NCBI GenBank assembly: GCA_016218965.1
Contig: JACRCP010000144.1
Location: 1-50,355, forward strand
DNA from: Deltaproteobacteria bacterium
GTDB taxonomy: Bacteria; Myxococcota; SpSt-1050; JACRCP01
Length of the DNA: 50,355 nt
Direction of reading: 5' to 3'
Shown here one piece after another: positions 26,565-35,432 of the stretch. A program made the position numbers and the translations under genes. Each line of letters starts with the position of its first letter. Position 1 is the first letter of the stretch. Below the pieces are notes generated by a model. The model saw nothing but the letters and a program-made list of their open reading frames with translations, did no database searches and was not told the origin of the DNA.

Positions 26565-26831
26565 TCACGCGAGGCGCACGTGGGCTTCCGCGGCGGTCAA
26601 GCCCCGGAGGGCAATGGTCTTGTGGCGTGAGGCGCGGCCCGATCTGACCGTGACCGAGGATTTCGGGACGCCAAAGAAGTCGGCGAGGAACCGGCAGACC
26701 GCCTCGTTGGCGGCGTCCTCTACCGGCGGCGCCGTCACCGCGACTTTGATTTCATCACCGCGAATTCCGCCGATCTTGTTCTTTGACGAGCGCGGAGACA
26801 CGTAAACGCGGAGTATCGCGCCTTTCGTCAT
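26565..26831 (-). CDS. DUF167 / YggU family protein
   Basis: The 88-residue protein starts at ATG 26831, overlapping the divIVA stop. The family pattern is complete: LRVYVSPRSSKNKIGG, then EIKVAVTAPPVEDAANEAVCRFLADFFGVPKSSVTVRSGRASRHKTI. Function is unknown across bacteria. The yggS-divIVA-DUF167 arrangement is common in deltaproteobacteria, tying it loosely to cell-division/envelope genes. Confidence 0.88.
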   Translation of the reverse strand: MTKGAILRVYVSPRSSKNKIGGIRGDEIKVAVTAPPVEDAANEAVCRFLADFFGVPKSSVTVRSGRASRHKTIALRGLTAAEAHVRLA

Positions 26832-27385
26832 GCCTTTTTCGTTTCCTCGATCTGTCCGGGCGCCGCCTCTGCGGCCCGCTCGGCCTGTTTGGGACCGAGG
26901 TATCTCACGTTGGCGCCGTCGTCGCGGGCGAGATGCGCATCGGTCTTCTGAATGTCCAGGAGCTTCTTGTGCGCCTCTATGATCCCCTCGATGTGGGCTA
27001 TCCACTGCGCCCTCTGGCGCTTGAGCTCGTTGATATCATCGAGGATCTTGACCATCCGGTCGTGGGCGTTGGCAATCACCTTTTCGGCCTGGAACTCGGC
27101 GCGCGCCATGATGATGTCGGCCTCCTTGCGCGCCGCGTCCTTGATCTCGGCGGTGGCCTTCTGCGCCGTGACCATCGTTTCCTTGAGCGCCTCCTCGCGG
27201 GCGCGGAACTCGTCGACCTGTGCCGTCTTGCGCTTGAGCTCGTCCTTCACCTCTATGTTCTCGCGCAGGGCCTCCTCGTACTCGCGGGCGACAAGGTCGA
27301 GGAAAGTGTCGACCTCGTTGACCGAATAGCCGCGAAACGCCCTTCGGAACTGCTGCTTTTCGATGTCGAGCGGTGTGATCTTCAT
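26828..27385 (-). CDS. divIVA: DivIVA-domain cell-division/polarity protein
   Basis: The 185-residue protein begins MKITPLDIEKQQFRRAFRGYSVNEVDTFLDLVAREYE, the membrane-curvature-sensing DivIVA N-terminus. A long coiled coil follows (~35-150) and ends in a charged, Ala-rich tail. DivIVA proteins mark poles and septa and recruit division or chromosome-segregation factors. It shares an ATGA-type overlap with the DUF167 gene. A 66-base gap from yggS is filled with 7-bp-period repeats. Confidence 0.9.
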   Translation of the reverse strand: MKITPLDIEKQQFRRAFRGYSVNEVDTFLDLVAREYEEALRENIEVKDELKRKTAQVDEFRAREEALKETMVTAQKATAEIKDAARKEADIIMARAEFQAEKVIANAHDRMVKILDDINELKRQRAQWIAHIEGIIEAHKKLLDIQKTDAHLARDDGANVRYLGPKQAERAAEAAPGQIEETKKA

Positions 27386-27398
27386 GCCCTGCCTCCCA

Positions 27399-27462
27399 GC
27401 TTCTCAATTCCCCAAACCCTGCACTCCTGTACTCCTGAACTCCTCGATCCCTCAACCCCTCT
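27399..27462. repeat. 7-8-bp-period repeat spanning the yggS stop codon
   Basis: Degenerate CTCCTGA/CTCCTGT-type units (TCAATTC, CACTCCT, GTACTCCT, GAACTCCT, CGATCCC, TCAACCC) fill the divIVA-yggS gap and include the last codons and stop of yggS at 27452-27463. A similar CTCCTGA block occurs at 32953-32990. Confidence 0.7.
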
Positions 27463-28153
27463 GTCCGAAGATCGCCGTCCCCACCCGGACGATGGTGGCC
27501 CCTTCCTCCACGGCGGCCTCGAAGTCGCCGGACATGCCCATGGAGAGTTCGCAGAATCCCGGGCCAGGGTCCATCTCATTTGTAATACGGGCAAGCATCT
27601 CCCGCAAGTTTTTGAAATACCGCCGGACCTGGTCCGGAGGCAGGAACGGCGGCACGCACATGAGTCCGCGAACGCGCACATGCGGGAGAGAGACAAACGC
27701 GCGGACGAGGGAGGCAACCTCGCCGGGCGCGGTGCCGGTCTTTGACGCCTCGCCGGCGAGGTTGACCTCGACAAGGCAGTCCATCGTTGTTCCGGCCGCC
27801 GCGGCGCGCTTTTCGACCTCGGCGGCGAGGTCTATCCGGTCGAGTGTCTGGATGGCCGCGGCGACCCCGACGACCTTTTTGACCTTGTTTGTCTGGAGAT
27901 GGCCCACAAGGTGCCACTCGGCCCCGGTCCCGATCAACTGCGACTTCGACAGGAGCTCCTGCACGTAGTTCTCGCCGAAGAGAGTGTGTCCGGCGTCGAG
28001 CGCTGCGCGCACGTGATCGGCGCCTTTGGTCTTGGTGATGGCGACGAGGCGCACTCCCGCGGGGTCTCGCCCGATGCGCTCCGCCGCCCGGGCGATGCGC
28101 GCCTTCACGTCGGCGAGGTTCCGCGGAATGAATGAGAGGTCCATGCCCGACAT
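27452..28153 (-). CDS. yggS: YggS/PLPBP-family pyridoxal-phosphate-binding protein
   Basis: This 233-residue single-domain PLP-barrel protein acts in vitamin B6 homeostasis rather than catalysis in characterised members. The PLP lysine lies in LVAITKTKG. The remaining signature pieces are LFGENYVQEL, WHLVGHLQTNKVK and the C-terminal ELSMGMSGDFEAAVEEGATIVRVGTAIFG. The ATG overlaps the upstream methyltransferase stop. A second Met, 3 codons in, is equally possible. The stop codon is embedded in a 7-bp-type repeat. Confidence 0.92.
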   Translation of the reverse strand: MSGMDLSFIPRNLADVKARIARAAERIGRDPAGVRLVAITKTKGADHVRAALDAGHTLFGENYVQELLSKSQLIGTGAEWHLVGHLQTNKVKKVVGVAAAIQTLDRIDLAAEVEKRAAAAGTTMDCLVEVNLAGEASKTGTAPGEVASLVRAFVSLPHVRVRGLMCVPPFLPPDQVRRYFKNLREMLARITNEMDPGPGFCELSMGMSGDFEAAVEEGATIVRVGTAIFGQRG

Positions 28154-28929
28154 CAGTCCTGCGTCGTGAGTCGCGAGTCGTGGGCGGTTTCCTGCGGGCC
28201 GAAGATGCGGCGGTACTCCTCGGTGGGGTTCCCGGCGGCGTCCCGAAATATCACCGGCGGCCCGATCTCGGCCTGGGCGCGCGAGCCCTTGGCGGCCTCA
28301 ACAAGACAGACCTTCGATGGGCCGTCGGCCCGATCGTGCACGAAGCGCATGTACTTCGGCTGGAACCCGCGGCGCCCCATCTGGATTATCAGATCGACCA
28401 GGCGCATGTTCGGGTAGACCAGGCGCAGGACGCCGCGGTCCCGGAGGAGATATTTCGCCGCCGAGAGGACGTCCTCTATGCGGCAGAGCACCTCGTGTTT
28501 GGCCACGGCCTTCTCGTGATTGGGGTTGATGCGGCCCGCGGCGACGGCGAGATACGGCGGGTTCGAGACGACCGAGTCGAAAGACGCGGGGCCGAACAGT
28601 TCCCTGATCCGCCGGATATCCCCGCGCACGATGGCGGCCTTCCCGTCCACCCTGTTTCTCCTGACGTTTCGAAGGGCCATCTCGCAAAGATCCGGCTGGA
28701 TCTCGACGCCTATGACCGGGCTCGCCGCGCCGAACCTGGCCACGATGACGGGGATGACCCCGCAGCCGGTGCCGAGGTCGATGACGCTCCCGCGCGCCGA
28801 AAGCGAGGCGTACGCCAGAAGCACCGTGTCGGAGGTGAAGCGGTAGCCCGACCTGCGCTGGACGAGGCTTACCTGCCCGCCGAAGAGCGTGTCGAACGTT
28901 TCGCCGGGTTTTTGATCGTCAGCGGTCAT
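28153..28929 (-). CDS. TrmN6-like (tRNA1(Val) A37 N6-) methyltransferase
   Basis: A 258-residue Rossmann SAM-dependent methyltransferase of the COG4123 group. The SAM loop is VIDLGTGCGVIPVIVAR, and the N6-adenine methylase motif is NPPY in VVSNPPYLAVAAG. The N-terminal FDTLFGGQVSLVQRRSGYRFTSDTVLLA is typical of TrmN6. The C-terminal tail (..ETAHDSRLTTQD) is derived from the 7-bp repeat family, as in the dehydratase activator. The start is ATG 28929; the longer frame is unsupported. The stop overlaps the yggS start. Confidence 0.85.
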   Translation of the reverse strand: MTADDQKPGETFDTLFGGQVSLVQRRSGYRFTSDTVLLAYASLSARGSVIDLGTGCGVIPVIVARFGAASPVIGVEIQPDLCEMALRNVRRNRVDGKAAIVRGDIRRIRELFGPASFDSVVSNPPYLAVAAGRINPNHEKAVAKHEVLCRIEDVLSAAKYLLRDRGVLRLVYPNMRLVDLIIQMGRRGFQPKYMRFVHDRADGPSKVCLVEAAKGSRAQAEIGPPVIFRDAAGNPTEEYRRIFGPQETAHDSRLTTQD

Positions 28930-28969
28930 GGCACGCCCCCACCCCAAGCTACATGCTATCCGCTAACGG

Positions 28970-29944
28970 CTATCGAAGCAATCTTGCGGCGTCCTTGGCG
29001 AAGTACGTCAGGATGAGATCCGCGCCGGCGCGCTTGATGGCGGTCAATACCTCCATCATCACCCGGTCGTGGTCGATCCAGCCGTTTTGCGCGGCGGCCT
29101 TGATCATCGAGAACTCGCCGCTCACGTTGTAGGCGGCGACCGGGACGTCAAACTCGTCACGAACCCGCGAGAGGACGTCAAGGTAGGCGAGCGCGGGTTT
29201 CACCATCACGATATCGGCGCCCTCCTCGATGTCGAGCGCGACCTCGCGGATGGCCTCGCGCCAGTTCGGGGGGTCCATTTGGTAGCCCCGGCGGTCGCCG
29301 AACTTTGGGGCCGACTCGGCCGCGTCACGGAACGGCCCGTAGAACCCCGAGGCGTACTTCGCCGCGTAGGACATGATCGGCAGGGTATCGAATCCCTTCC
29401 GGCCAAGCGCATCGCGAATCGCGGCCACCCGGCCGTCCATCATGTCGGAGGGCGCGACCATGTCGGCCCCGGCCTCGGCGTGCGAGACCGCCATGCGGGC
29501 AAGCAGTCCAAGTGTCGCATCGTTGTCAACGTCGCCCGATCGGATCAGGCCGCAGTGGCCGTGCGATGTGTACTCGCAGAGGCAGACATCGGTTATTACC
29601 ACGAGCTCCGGGAGATCCTTCTTGAGCGCGGCGACCGCCTTCTGGACTATGCCCCCTCTAGCGTAGCCTTCGCTGCCGCGCTCATCCTTGTGCGAGGGGA
29701 TGCCGAAGAGGATCACCGCGGGTACGCCGACCGCGAGGGCCGAGGCGGCCTCCTTCACGATATTCTCGATCGAGAGCTGAAAGACTCCCGGCATAGATTT
29801 GACCGGCGCCTTGACGTTTTTGCCGGGGACGACAAAAAGCGGGTAGATGAAGTCATTGGTCTGGATCTCGGTCTCGCGCACCATGGCGCGCAGGGCGCCT
29901 GTCTTCCGCAGGCGGCGCGGACGGGCGATGGGGAAGAAAGACAT
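28970..29944 (-). CDS. hemB: Porphobilinogen synthase (delta-aminolevulinate dehydratase)
   Basis: HemB condenses two 5-aminolevulinates to porphobilinogen in heme/corrin synthesis. The 324-residue protein has the zinc-cysteine set (Cys121, 123, 131 in [13 protein letters not shown]), marking it as a Zn-type enzyme. Catalytic lysines lie in [17 protein letters not shown] and [12 protein letters not shown], and [11 protein letters not shown] is a further family motif. Heme supply fits the multiheme cytochrome elsewhere in the window. It follows a membrane-protein gene by 17 bases, suggesting one transcript. Confidence 0.95.
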   Translation of the reverse strand: MSFFPIARPRRLRKTGALRAMVRETEIQTNDFIYPLFVVPGKNVKAPVKSMPGVFQLSIENIVKEAASALAVGVPAVILFGIPSHKDERGSEGYARGGIVQKAVAALKKDLPELVVITDVCLCEYTSHGHCGLIRSGDVDNDATLGLLARMAVSHAEAGADMVAPSDMMDGRVAAIRDALGRKGFDTLPIMSYAAKYASGFYGPFRDAAESAPKFGDRRGYQMDPPNWREAIREVALDIEEGADIVMVKPALAYLDVLSRVRDEFDVPVAAYNVSGEFSMIKAAAQNGWIDHDRVMMEVLTAIKRAGADLILTYFAKDAARLLR

Positions 29945-29961
29945 TGGAACCTCTCGTGTTT

Positions 29962-30552
29962 CTAGAATGTGTACACCGTGTTCATCCGGCCGCGCGGCAT
30001 TCCGCCGTCGTTCGGGGAGGTCATGGCCTGAAGCGGCGGCAGGCCCAGCCGGGACTCGGATACGTCAAGGCCCTTGTTGTACGCATTCACCGTCTGGGCG
30101 GCGTCTATGGTCTGGAAGATGCGGTTGCCGCCGAAGACGACCCCTGCGATCACCCAAGTATAGAGCGTGTCGTAGTTCTGGCTGTAGGCGAAGATGATGA
30201 TCGCGGTGTCAAGCGCGAGGGCCACGAGGTCGTAGGCAAGATACTTGAGCCCCCGCCACGTGGCGCCAGCGTAAAAATGGCCCGAGCCGAACCCGGCGAA
30301 AAACGCGAGCGGGATGACCACGCCGTATGACTTCTTCTGGAATTCCTGGTCCCCCCCGTGCGCCGGCTGTTCGCCCAGGAGCAAGCTGGCGGGCACAAGG
30401 TCCGGTATCGCCGCGAGTCGAAGCTTCGCATCCGGCAGGAGACGCGCCGACGAGAGCCTGTCGGAGGCGCCGTCGGTCGAAGCGAGCGCCGTGCCGCCGC
30501 ACACCGCAAGCAGGACAGCCGAAAACAACCCCACTCTGGTCACAATTGCCAT
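29962..30552 (-). CDS. Predicted membrane protein, weakly TM2-like
   Basis: From ATG 30552 (behind CAAGGAG) the 196-residue protein has a signal peptide (..CGGTALAS). A polar stretch is followed by hydrophobic segments [43 protein letters not shown] and [21 protein letters not shown]. The GSGHFYAG turn recalls TM2-domain proteins. Function unknown. It lies immediately upstream of hemB and could form an operon with it. Confidence 0.65.
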   Translation of the reverse strand: MAIVTRVGLFSAVLLAVCGGTALASTDGASDRLSSARLLPDAKLRLAAIPDLVPASLLLGEQPAHGGDQEFQKKSYGVVIPLAFFAGFGSGHFYAGATWRGLKYLAYDLVALALDTAIIIFAYSQNYDTLYTWVIAGVVFGGNRIFQTIDAAQTVNAYNKGLDVSESRLGLPPLQAMTSPNDGGMPRGRMNTVYTF

Positions 30553-30642
30553 GCCTTTTTCTCCTTGCGTCGGGCGGCCCGCCGCCGCCGGTAGGGGGCA
30601 TATACACCAAACCCGCCCGCGCGACAAGAACTACGTCCAGAA

Positions 30643-30816
30643 CTGACATTCGGAGTACGTTCGTAGCCGACACGAGAGCCCCACCCCGGCGCGTCCTGGA
30701 GCCCCGGCTCGCCCCGAACCTGGGCCAGAAGCGAAAAAAAACCGGCGGAGCATGCGCGAGCCGGGGTGGAAGGGCGTGCCGAGGTGGGGCGTTCACTCAC
30801 GTACTCCAAATCCCAG
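30643..30816 (+). mobile_element. MITE-like structured element, copy A (174 bp)
   Basis: Terminal repeats CTGACATTCGGAGTACG and the inverse of CGTACTCCAAATCCCAG are flanked by an exact 7-bp direct repeat TCCAGAA (30636-30642, 30817-30823). Inner stem: CCCCGGCTCGC (30702-30712) with GCGAGCCGGGG (30756-30766). Outer stem: GCCCCACC (30678-30685) with GGTGGGGC (30783-30790). It lies exactly at the stop codon of the radical SAM gene (30824). Most of the 271-base gap between the two minus-strand genes is this element. Confidence 0.82.
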
Positions 30817-30823
30817 TCCAGAA

Positions 30824-32095
30824 CTACGTCCACCTTCGGATCTCCGACGGCGTGGGGTTGTAGCAGCCAAAACCGACGCGGGGGAGCGCCTCTTTGACGA
30901 GCCGGAGCCACTCGGACATCCCGAAAGCGGCGCCGTCGAGCTTCATCCCCCGGACGGGGTAAAGCGACGGGTCGATGGAAAGGTTCCGGAGCTGAATGAA
31001 GTTGGCGCCGGTTTCCTCCACGAGATCCACGAACGCTTCGGTTTCGCCCTTTGTGTCGGTCACGCCGGGGAAGACCAGGAGATTGATGCTGGTGAACACA
31101 CCGCGTCTGGCGGAAAGCCGGATCGTCCGTTTGACGTCGGATAGGGAATAGCCCCGCGGCCGGAAGTACGCGTCGTAGTTTCCCGCGACCGCGCTCGACA
31201 GCGACACGCGCACGCTTCCGAGGCCCGCCTTGACGAGACGCTCAAACGCCGAAGGCAGGCTCCCGTTCGTGTTCATGTTGAAGACGCCCTGCGGGGTCTC
31301 GGCGCGCGTCCGCCGGACGATCTCCTCGACGAGCGTTGCGGCCGTCAGCGGCTCGCCCTCGCACCCTTGGCCGAAGCTCACGACCGGGTCGCGTGCGCGC
31401 GACAGATGGCGGGCGGCGACGTCCACGGCCTCGTCCGCCGAAGGTGAAAAACCGATCCGCTCCTGCGAGCACGGGTGGCCGCCGTGCCGTTTCGAGATGC
31501 ACCCGACGCACCGGCTGTTGCACGCGCGGGCAAGCGGTAGGGCGGCCTCGTACCGCCCCAAAAACAGGTTCCTGGCCGTCGAGCAGAAATACTCCGTCGC
31601 GCACCGCGCAAGCTGGGCGACAATCCGGTTTTTTGGGTACCGTTTCTTCCACGCCTCGATTGCGGGGGCGAGCGCCGGCGTGTCGTAGCATGCCGTGTCC
31701 CACCGCCGCCGCCGATCGACACGCAGAGTCGCCATGATTTCGCCGCGCGCCGCGGCCCCGGCCGCGGTGTACGCCCAGAGCGGGAGCAGCGGGGCGGCGG
31801 GAGTCCTTTTCGCCCCCGGGAGGAGGAGCCGCAGGTATCCCGGCGGAGGGACCGCCGCAACGGCAAATACCCGGCGCCACCGGCGCCCGAGCTTTATCTC
31901 CTGCACGGTTTCGAAAGAGCCGGACCCGGGGTCGAACCCCACCGCGTCCCACCCCGGCATCGACATGAGCCGCGTCCCGTACGCGACGGGCGCTCCCGAT
32001 CTCAGCGCGACCGGCTCCTCCCCGGCCATCCCCGCCGCGCGAAGGAACGGATGCGCGTAGAGTGTGTCGTTTTCGCCGGCGAGCAGGAGTTTCAA
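30824..32095 (-). CDS. Radical SAM enzyme of unknown substrate
   Basis: A 423-residue protein whose likely start is TTG 32095 behind AAAGGAG; an ATG at 32128 lies inside the preceding toxin remnant and lacks a site. The N-terminal ~185 residues are an uncharacterised domain. A CxxxCxxC radical SAM cluster follows (C192, C196, C199 in CNSRCVGC), then a partial TIM barrel with VSFGQGCEGEPL, FNMNTNGSLP and SVRVSLSSA. Members use SAM and a [4Fe-4S] cluster for radical chemistry. A further Cys-rich stretch (ARCATEYFC) precedes the motif. The gene is translationally coupled to the remnant upstream, and a MITE sits at its stop. Confidence 0.8.
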   Translation of the reverse strand: MKLLLAGENDTLYAHPFLRAAGMAGEEPVALRSGAPVAYGTRLMSMPGWDAVGFDPGSGSFETVQEIKLGRRWRRVFAVAAVPPPGYLRLLLPGAKRTPAAPLLPLWAYTAAGAAARGEIMATLRVDRRRRWDTACYDTPALAPAIEAWKKRYPKNRIVAQLARCATEYFCSTARNLFLGRYEAALPLARACNSRCVGCISKRHGGHPCSQERIGFSPSADEAVDVAARHLSRARDPVVSFGQGCEGEPLTAATLVEEIVRRTRAETPQGVFNMNTNGSLPSAFERLVKAGLGSVRVSLSSAVAGNYDAYFRPRGYSLSDVKRTIRLSARRGVFTSINLLVFPGVTDTKGETEAFVDLVEETGANFIQLRNLSIDPSLYPVRGMKLDGAAFGMSEWLRLVKEALPRVGFGCYNPTPSEIRRWT

Positions 32096-32235
32096 CGTTG
32101 CGTGACTCCTTTCGCAGTTACCCAACATGCGAGAAACGGACGATCGGGCCCCGCCACCGCCGCGATGTCGTGGCCCGCACCCCGCAAGGCGCGGACAACG
32201 GCGTAGTCGCAGCTCTCGTCGGCAAGGAAACGCAC
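32092..32235 (-). pseudogene. DUF5615 PIN-like toxin, truncated N-terminal remnant
   Basis: Starting at GTG 32235, 4 bases after the DUF433 stop, the 47-residue frame begins MRFLADESCDYAVVRALRGAGHDIAAVAG. This matches the N-terminus of DUF5615 proteins, the PIN/Mut7-C-like partners of DUF433. Family members are ~110-120 residues, so about 60% is missing: after PFLACW the sequence diverges and ends in TGA overlapping the TTG start of the radical SAM gene. Activity is unlikely, although the first acidic pair (ADE) is kept. Confidence 0.75.
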
Positions 32236-32238
32236 AAG

Positions 32239-32487
32239 TTACTTTCTCGACCTGCGACCTGTTTTTGCGGCAATAGTCTCCTCATGGCCGAGTGAATCTG
32301 CGGCGTACGTCATGGCGGCGTGGATATCCTGCCGCGTGAGTCGTGGGAAGGCGTCCAGGAGATCCTCCTCCGTTGCCCCCTCGCCGAGTTTCCTGAGCAC
32401 GAGCTCGACTGGAATCCGCGTGCCTTTTATCACGGGTTTTCCCATCATGACCTTCGGGTTCATCTCGACCCTTTGCATGCCGCCCAC
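32239..32487 (-). CDS. DUF433 antitoxin
   Basis: The start is GTG 32487 (8 bases after AAAGGAGG) or ATG 32478; ~80 residues. The core VEMNPKVMMGKPVIKGTRIPVELVLRKLGEGATEEDLLDAFPRLTRQDIHAAMTYA is the standard DUF433 winged-helix-like antitoxin domain, which normally neutralises a DUF5615 nuclease encoded directly downstream. Here the toxin is truncated. An open frame continues upstream to 32937 but is repeat-derived and not part of the protein. Confidence 0.88.
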   Translation of the reverse strand: MGGMQRVEMNPKVMMGKPVIKGTRIPVELVLRKLGEGATEEDLLDAFPRLTRQDIHAAMTYAADSLGHEETIAAKTGRRSRK

Positions 32488-32996
32488 GTGCCGGCCCTCC
32501 TTTCGGCCCCAATAATACCTCGGCCCCGGCCGCGAGTCCACGCCAAGCATGCGCTTGCCGCCCCCCCACTTTTTGACTGGTCCGGTTTGGCCGACGCGCC
32601 AAAGGCGCAGAATTCTTGAGGCCGGGCCATCCAGCCTTCGCAGCCGAATCAGCTGCTCTCGTGCTGCGTAGCGAAGCGCTACTTCGCAGAGTGGCATCGG
32701 CGGAGTTGGCACGGTCCGGGTGTGCATCCCCCCTCGGGGGCTAGCGAGTTGTTGCGGCGTTGTCGGAGGATTTCGAAGGTCGTCAGACGCCGTCGTTGAA
32801 CGTCGCATCCGGCTCTCCGGGAAAGGTTCCTTGCCTAACGTGCGCCGAAAGTAAAGATTTCTTTCCCAGCGATCGCGCACTTCACAGATCGCTCTCGACC
32901 GCCGAAGGACAAACAACCGGGAAGTCCCCCGCAACATAGGACGAATGGCTCCAAACTCCTGAACCCCCGAACTCCTCTACTCCTGCACTCCGAATC
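32488..32996. other. Intergenic region with repeat debris
   Basis: I see no gene in this 509-base stretch. A unit beginning CCAGCCTTCGCAGCCGAA (32630-32647) is shared with an insert in MITE copy B. Inverted pieces TAGCGAAGCGCTACTTCGC and CCCCCTCGGGGGC lie near 32670-32745. A 7-bp-type CTCCTGA/CTCCTCT block (32953-32990) lies just after the stop of the next gene. A minus-strand open frame runs through, but its composition and repetition argue against coding. Confidence 0.6.
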
Positions 32997-35315
32997 TCAC
33001 TGCTTCACAAGCACGTCCGCCGCGGGTTTGGTGCGGTAGTTCTCGTCGATCCAGTCGACGAGGTCCAGGATGGCGCCTTCGTACTTCATCTTTTTGGGGT
33101 ACTCTGAGTCGGCGTAGCGGTCCGAGACCATGTCGAGATAGAACGACCCGCGGTTGCACTCGCGCTCGGGGAGGGTGTTGTCGGCGACGCGGCGCTCCTT
33201 GCCGTTCTCGTCGACGCAAAGGTAGTAGTCGCTGTCGCTGGGGTCCTCCATGCAGGCGCACTCGCGCGCCCCGGTCTGCTTGTTCACGAGGCAGCACTTC
33301 CCGTCGGGGAACACGAGGATGAACTTGGCCATCTTCCCGTCGGCCATGTAGCCCTGGAATATCGTTCCCGCGATGCCCAGGTCGCCGGGCTCCTGTCCGT
33401 ATCCGTGCATGAACAGGATCACGGGGTAGGTCTTGTCGGCGTTTTCGGGGTCGTCGTATCCGGGCGGCAGGGCGACCGTGATCCGGCGATACGCGTCCAT
33501 GGACTTCGAGAAGTACCATTTGTTCTTGTTGAGGCCGGCGAGCGTCCCCGGGACGTGTTTCATGTCGCCCTTCGGCCAGCGTCCGGCGGCGAAGGCAAAG
33601 TAGGTGATGAACCGGTTGATGGCGTCCGCGGCGGTTCCGACGTGCGCGCCGTCGCCTTCGTCGATCTGTTTTGCGGTCGCGTTGGGTTTGCCGTACAGGA
33701 TGAGGGCGTGTCTCCCGAACGCGCCCGGCGCGTAGTCTATTTCGGGGATCACCTCCATGTAGTCCCCGTCTTTGGCGATGTCCGGACGGACCGAGTTGGG
33801 CATCCCGAAGAAGCCGTCGTACGTCTTGAATTCGAGGCCCAGTGCCCGGAGCCTCCCCACCGCGTGGTAAGACCCCACGCCGCTGTTGAAGATGTCCCTG
33901 ATCCCGCCGTCGATGTAGACATCGAGCCGGTCGAGGGCCGTCGGGTCCTCGTTTTTGAGTTTCTCGAAGTTCTTGACGATGTCGTGCGAGAAGAAGCTCT
34001 CGGTGCTGGGCGAGTAGTCGAACTTCTGGTTTCCTTCGCCGTAGTCGGGCGGGATCCCCTTGCCGCCGTCGGCCGCGACGCCGTCAAGGCCGAAGTCGTC
34101 ATACGGCTCGCCCTCGTCGTACAGCCAGTTCCGCTCGGTCCCTGCGGCGTTTTTGAGCCAGTCGTAGTTGTCGCCGTTGGGGTCGGGATCCGAGGACGCG
34201 TTGTAAGGCCGCCCACACGTCCCCGCGCCGAAATCGGCGTCGCTGCAGCAGCCGCCCGCCCCGTCCTCGACGGCGTCGGCGCACCCGTCGGTCCCCACGT
34301 CATCGAAGCGCTCGTTGCCGTTTAGGACCAGCGGCTCGCCGTAGTCGCGCATCCCGTTGCCGTTGTAGTCGATGGAGAGGAGCACGATGGCGGGGTTGTC
34401 GTGCCCGCCGGAGTAGTACGGGTCGTACACGCCCTTGAATGTGTCGTACTCGGGGTTTTTCTTTCCGCAGAGGTTGGGGTTCCCCTGGTAACAGCCGACG
34501 GGCTCTTCACCGTCGCAGAACATCACAAGCGGGTACGTGCACTCGGGGTTGTACTCGCGGTTGCAGTTGAAGGGCGGCGTGTCGATGATGTATTCGTGGC
34601 CGGGCTGGCACCTGTCGGGGTCGGCCCTCCACGTCCTGTACTTTTGCACGTCGACGCCCGACGGCAGGTACGGGTTCTGGTCGTTGTACGACCCCGGGTT
34701 CCCCATCCCCATAGCCAGGTCCTGGAATATCTCGAGGTGGTCGTCGCGGTCGAACTCGCCGCCGTTGTCAAAGTAGAACCAGTGGTTGAAGTCCTCGGTG
34801 TGCTCGTAGGTGAACACCTGGGGCCCGGCCCCGACATCCACCGTGTACTTCTGGTCGGCCTCGACGGGGCCGCAGTAGACCGCGGGGTTTTTGACCGGGT
34901 CGTTTATGTCGGCGAGGTTTGCAAGGATCTGATCCATCGGGCAGAACCCGACCATCTTGCGGTCCTTGATCATGTGCATGAGGTAGACCGTGTTGATGTA
35001 GCCGCCCAGCGCGCCGATGATGTCGAATTGCTCGGGGTGGCGGCCCCCGATGAACGCCGCGGCCGAAGCCCCCATCGAAACGCCCGAGATGGCGCGGTAG
35101 GTGTAGTGCCGGAGGACCCCGCCGTCGATTGGGGCCTCGTCGTCCCCGCCGCCCGCGTCGTCGGGCGCCCCGGAATCCGCCGCCACGCCGCCGTCCGGGG
35201 GGGACGCGGCGTCCGACCCGGACCCGTCGGGGGGGACGGTCGTGCTGCTGTCATCGCAGCCCCAGAGCACGAAGCCTGCGACAATGACGAGTGCTGCGGC
35301 AAACGCTCGGTTCAT
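32997..35315 (-). CDS. Secreted esterase-like lipoprotein with permuted alpha/beta-hydrolase halves
   Basis: 772 residues from ATG 35315 behind GGAGGT. It has a lipoprotein signal (FVLWGCDD) and an Asp-rich linker. Residues ~70-110 (YRAISGVSMGASAAAFIGGRHPEQFDIIGALGG) are an esterase-D-type nucleophile elbow. The other half of that fold lies at the far C-terminus (~590-772): YRRITVALPPGYDD, TYPVILFMHGYGQ, KFILVFPDGKC, ILDLVDWIDENYRT. In ordinary esterases these come before the elbow. Between them lie Ca-binding-like segments (DYNGNGMRDYGEP, NERFDDVGTDG, DEGEPYDDFGLDG) and a late GDGAHVGTAADAINRF that could supply the catalytic His. I believe related myxobacterial proteins share this order, but the activity is unproven. 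Confidence 0.75.
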   Translation of the reverse strand: MNRAFAAALVIVAGFVLWGCDDSSTTVPPDGSGSDAASPPDGGVAADSGAPDDAGGGDDEAPIDGGVLRHYTYRAISGVSMGASAAAFIGGRHPEQFDIIGALGGYINTVYLMHMIKDRKMVGFCPMDQILANLADINDPVKNPAVYCGPVEADQKYTVDVGAGPQVFTYEHTEDFNHWFYFDNGGEFDRDDHLEIFQDLAMGMGNPGSYNDQNPYLPSGVDVQKYRTWRADPDRCQPGHEYIIDTPPFNCNREYNPECTYPLVMFCDGEEPVGCYQGNPNLCGKKNPEYDTFKGVYDPYYSGGHDNPAIVLLSIDYNGNGMRDYGEPLVLNGNERFDDVGTDGCADAVEDGAGGCCSDADFGAGTCGRPYNASSDPDPNGDNYDWLKNAAGTERNWLYDEGEPYDDFGLDGVAADGGKGIPPDYGEGNQKFDYSPSTESFFSHDIVKNFEKLKNEDPTALDRLDVYIDGGIRDIFNSGVGSYHAVGRLRALGLEFKTYDGFFGMPNSVRPDIAKDGDYMEVIPEIDYAPGAFGRHALILYGKPNATAKQIDEGDGAHVGTAADAINRFITYFAFAAGRWPKGDMKHVPGTLAGLNKNKWYFSKSMDAYRRITVALPPGYDDPENADKTYPVILFMHGYGQEPGDLGIAGTIFQGYMADGKMAKFILVFPDGKCCLVNKQTGARECACMEDPSDSDYYLCVDENGKERRVADNTLPERECNRGSFYLDMVSDRYADSEYPKKMKYEGAILDLVDWIDENYRTKPAADVLVKQ

Positions 35316-35432
35316 CCAAGACCTCCGCGTGGCGTTTCGGAACGGGTGCCAGCGAATTATAAGACCTTTGAACGCAAAAAGGGAAGAAAAGGCCCAAGGC
35401 GCGTCTTCATTCGAAGGTGTGCGCGCCTTCGA

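Noticed and set aside
32488..32937. Upstream open-frame extension of the DUF433 gene
   Set aside because: Passes through repeat units shared with other loci, and the ribosome site is at 32489-32500, just before the DUF433 start.
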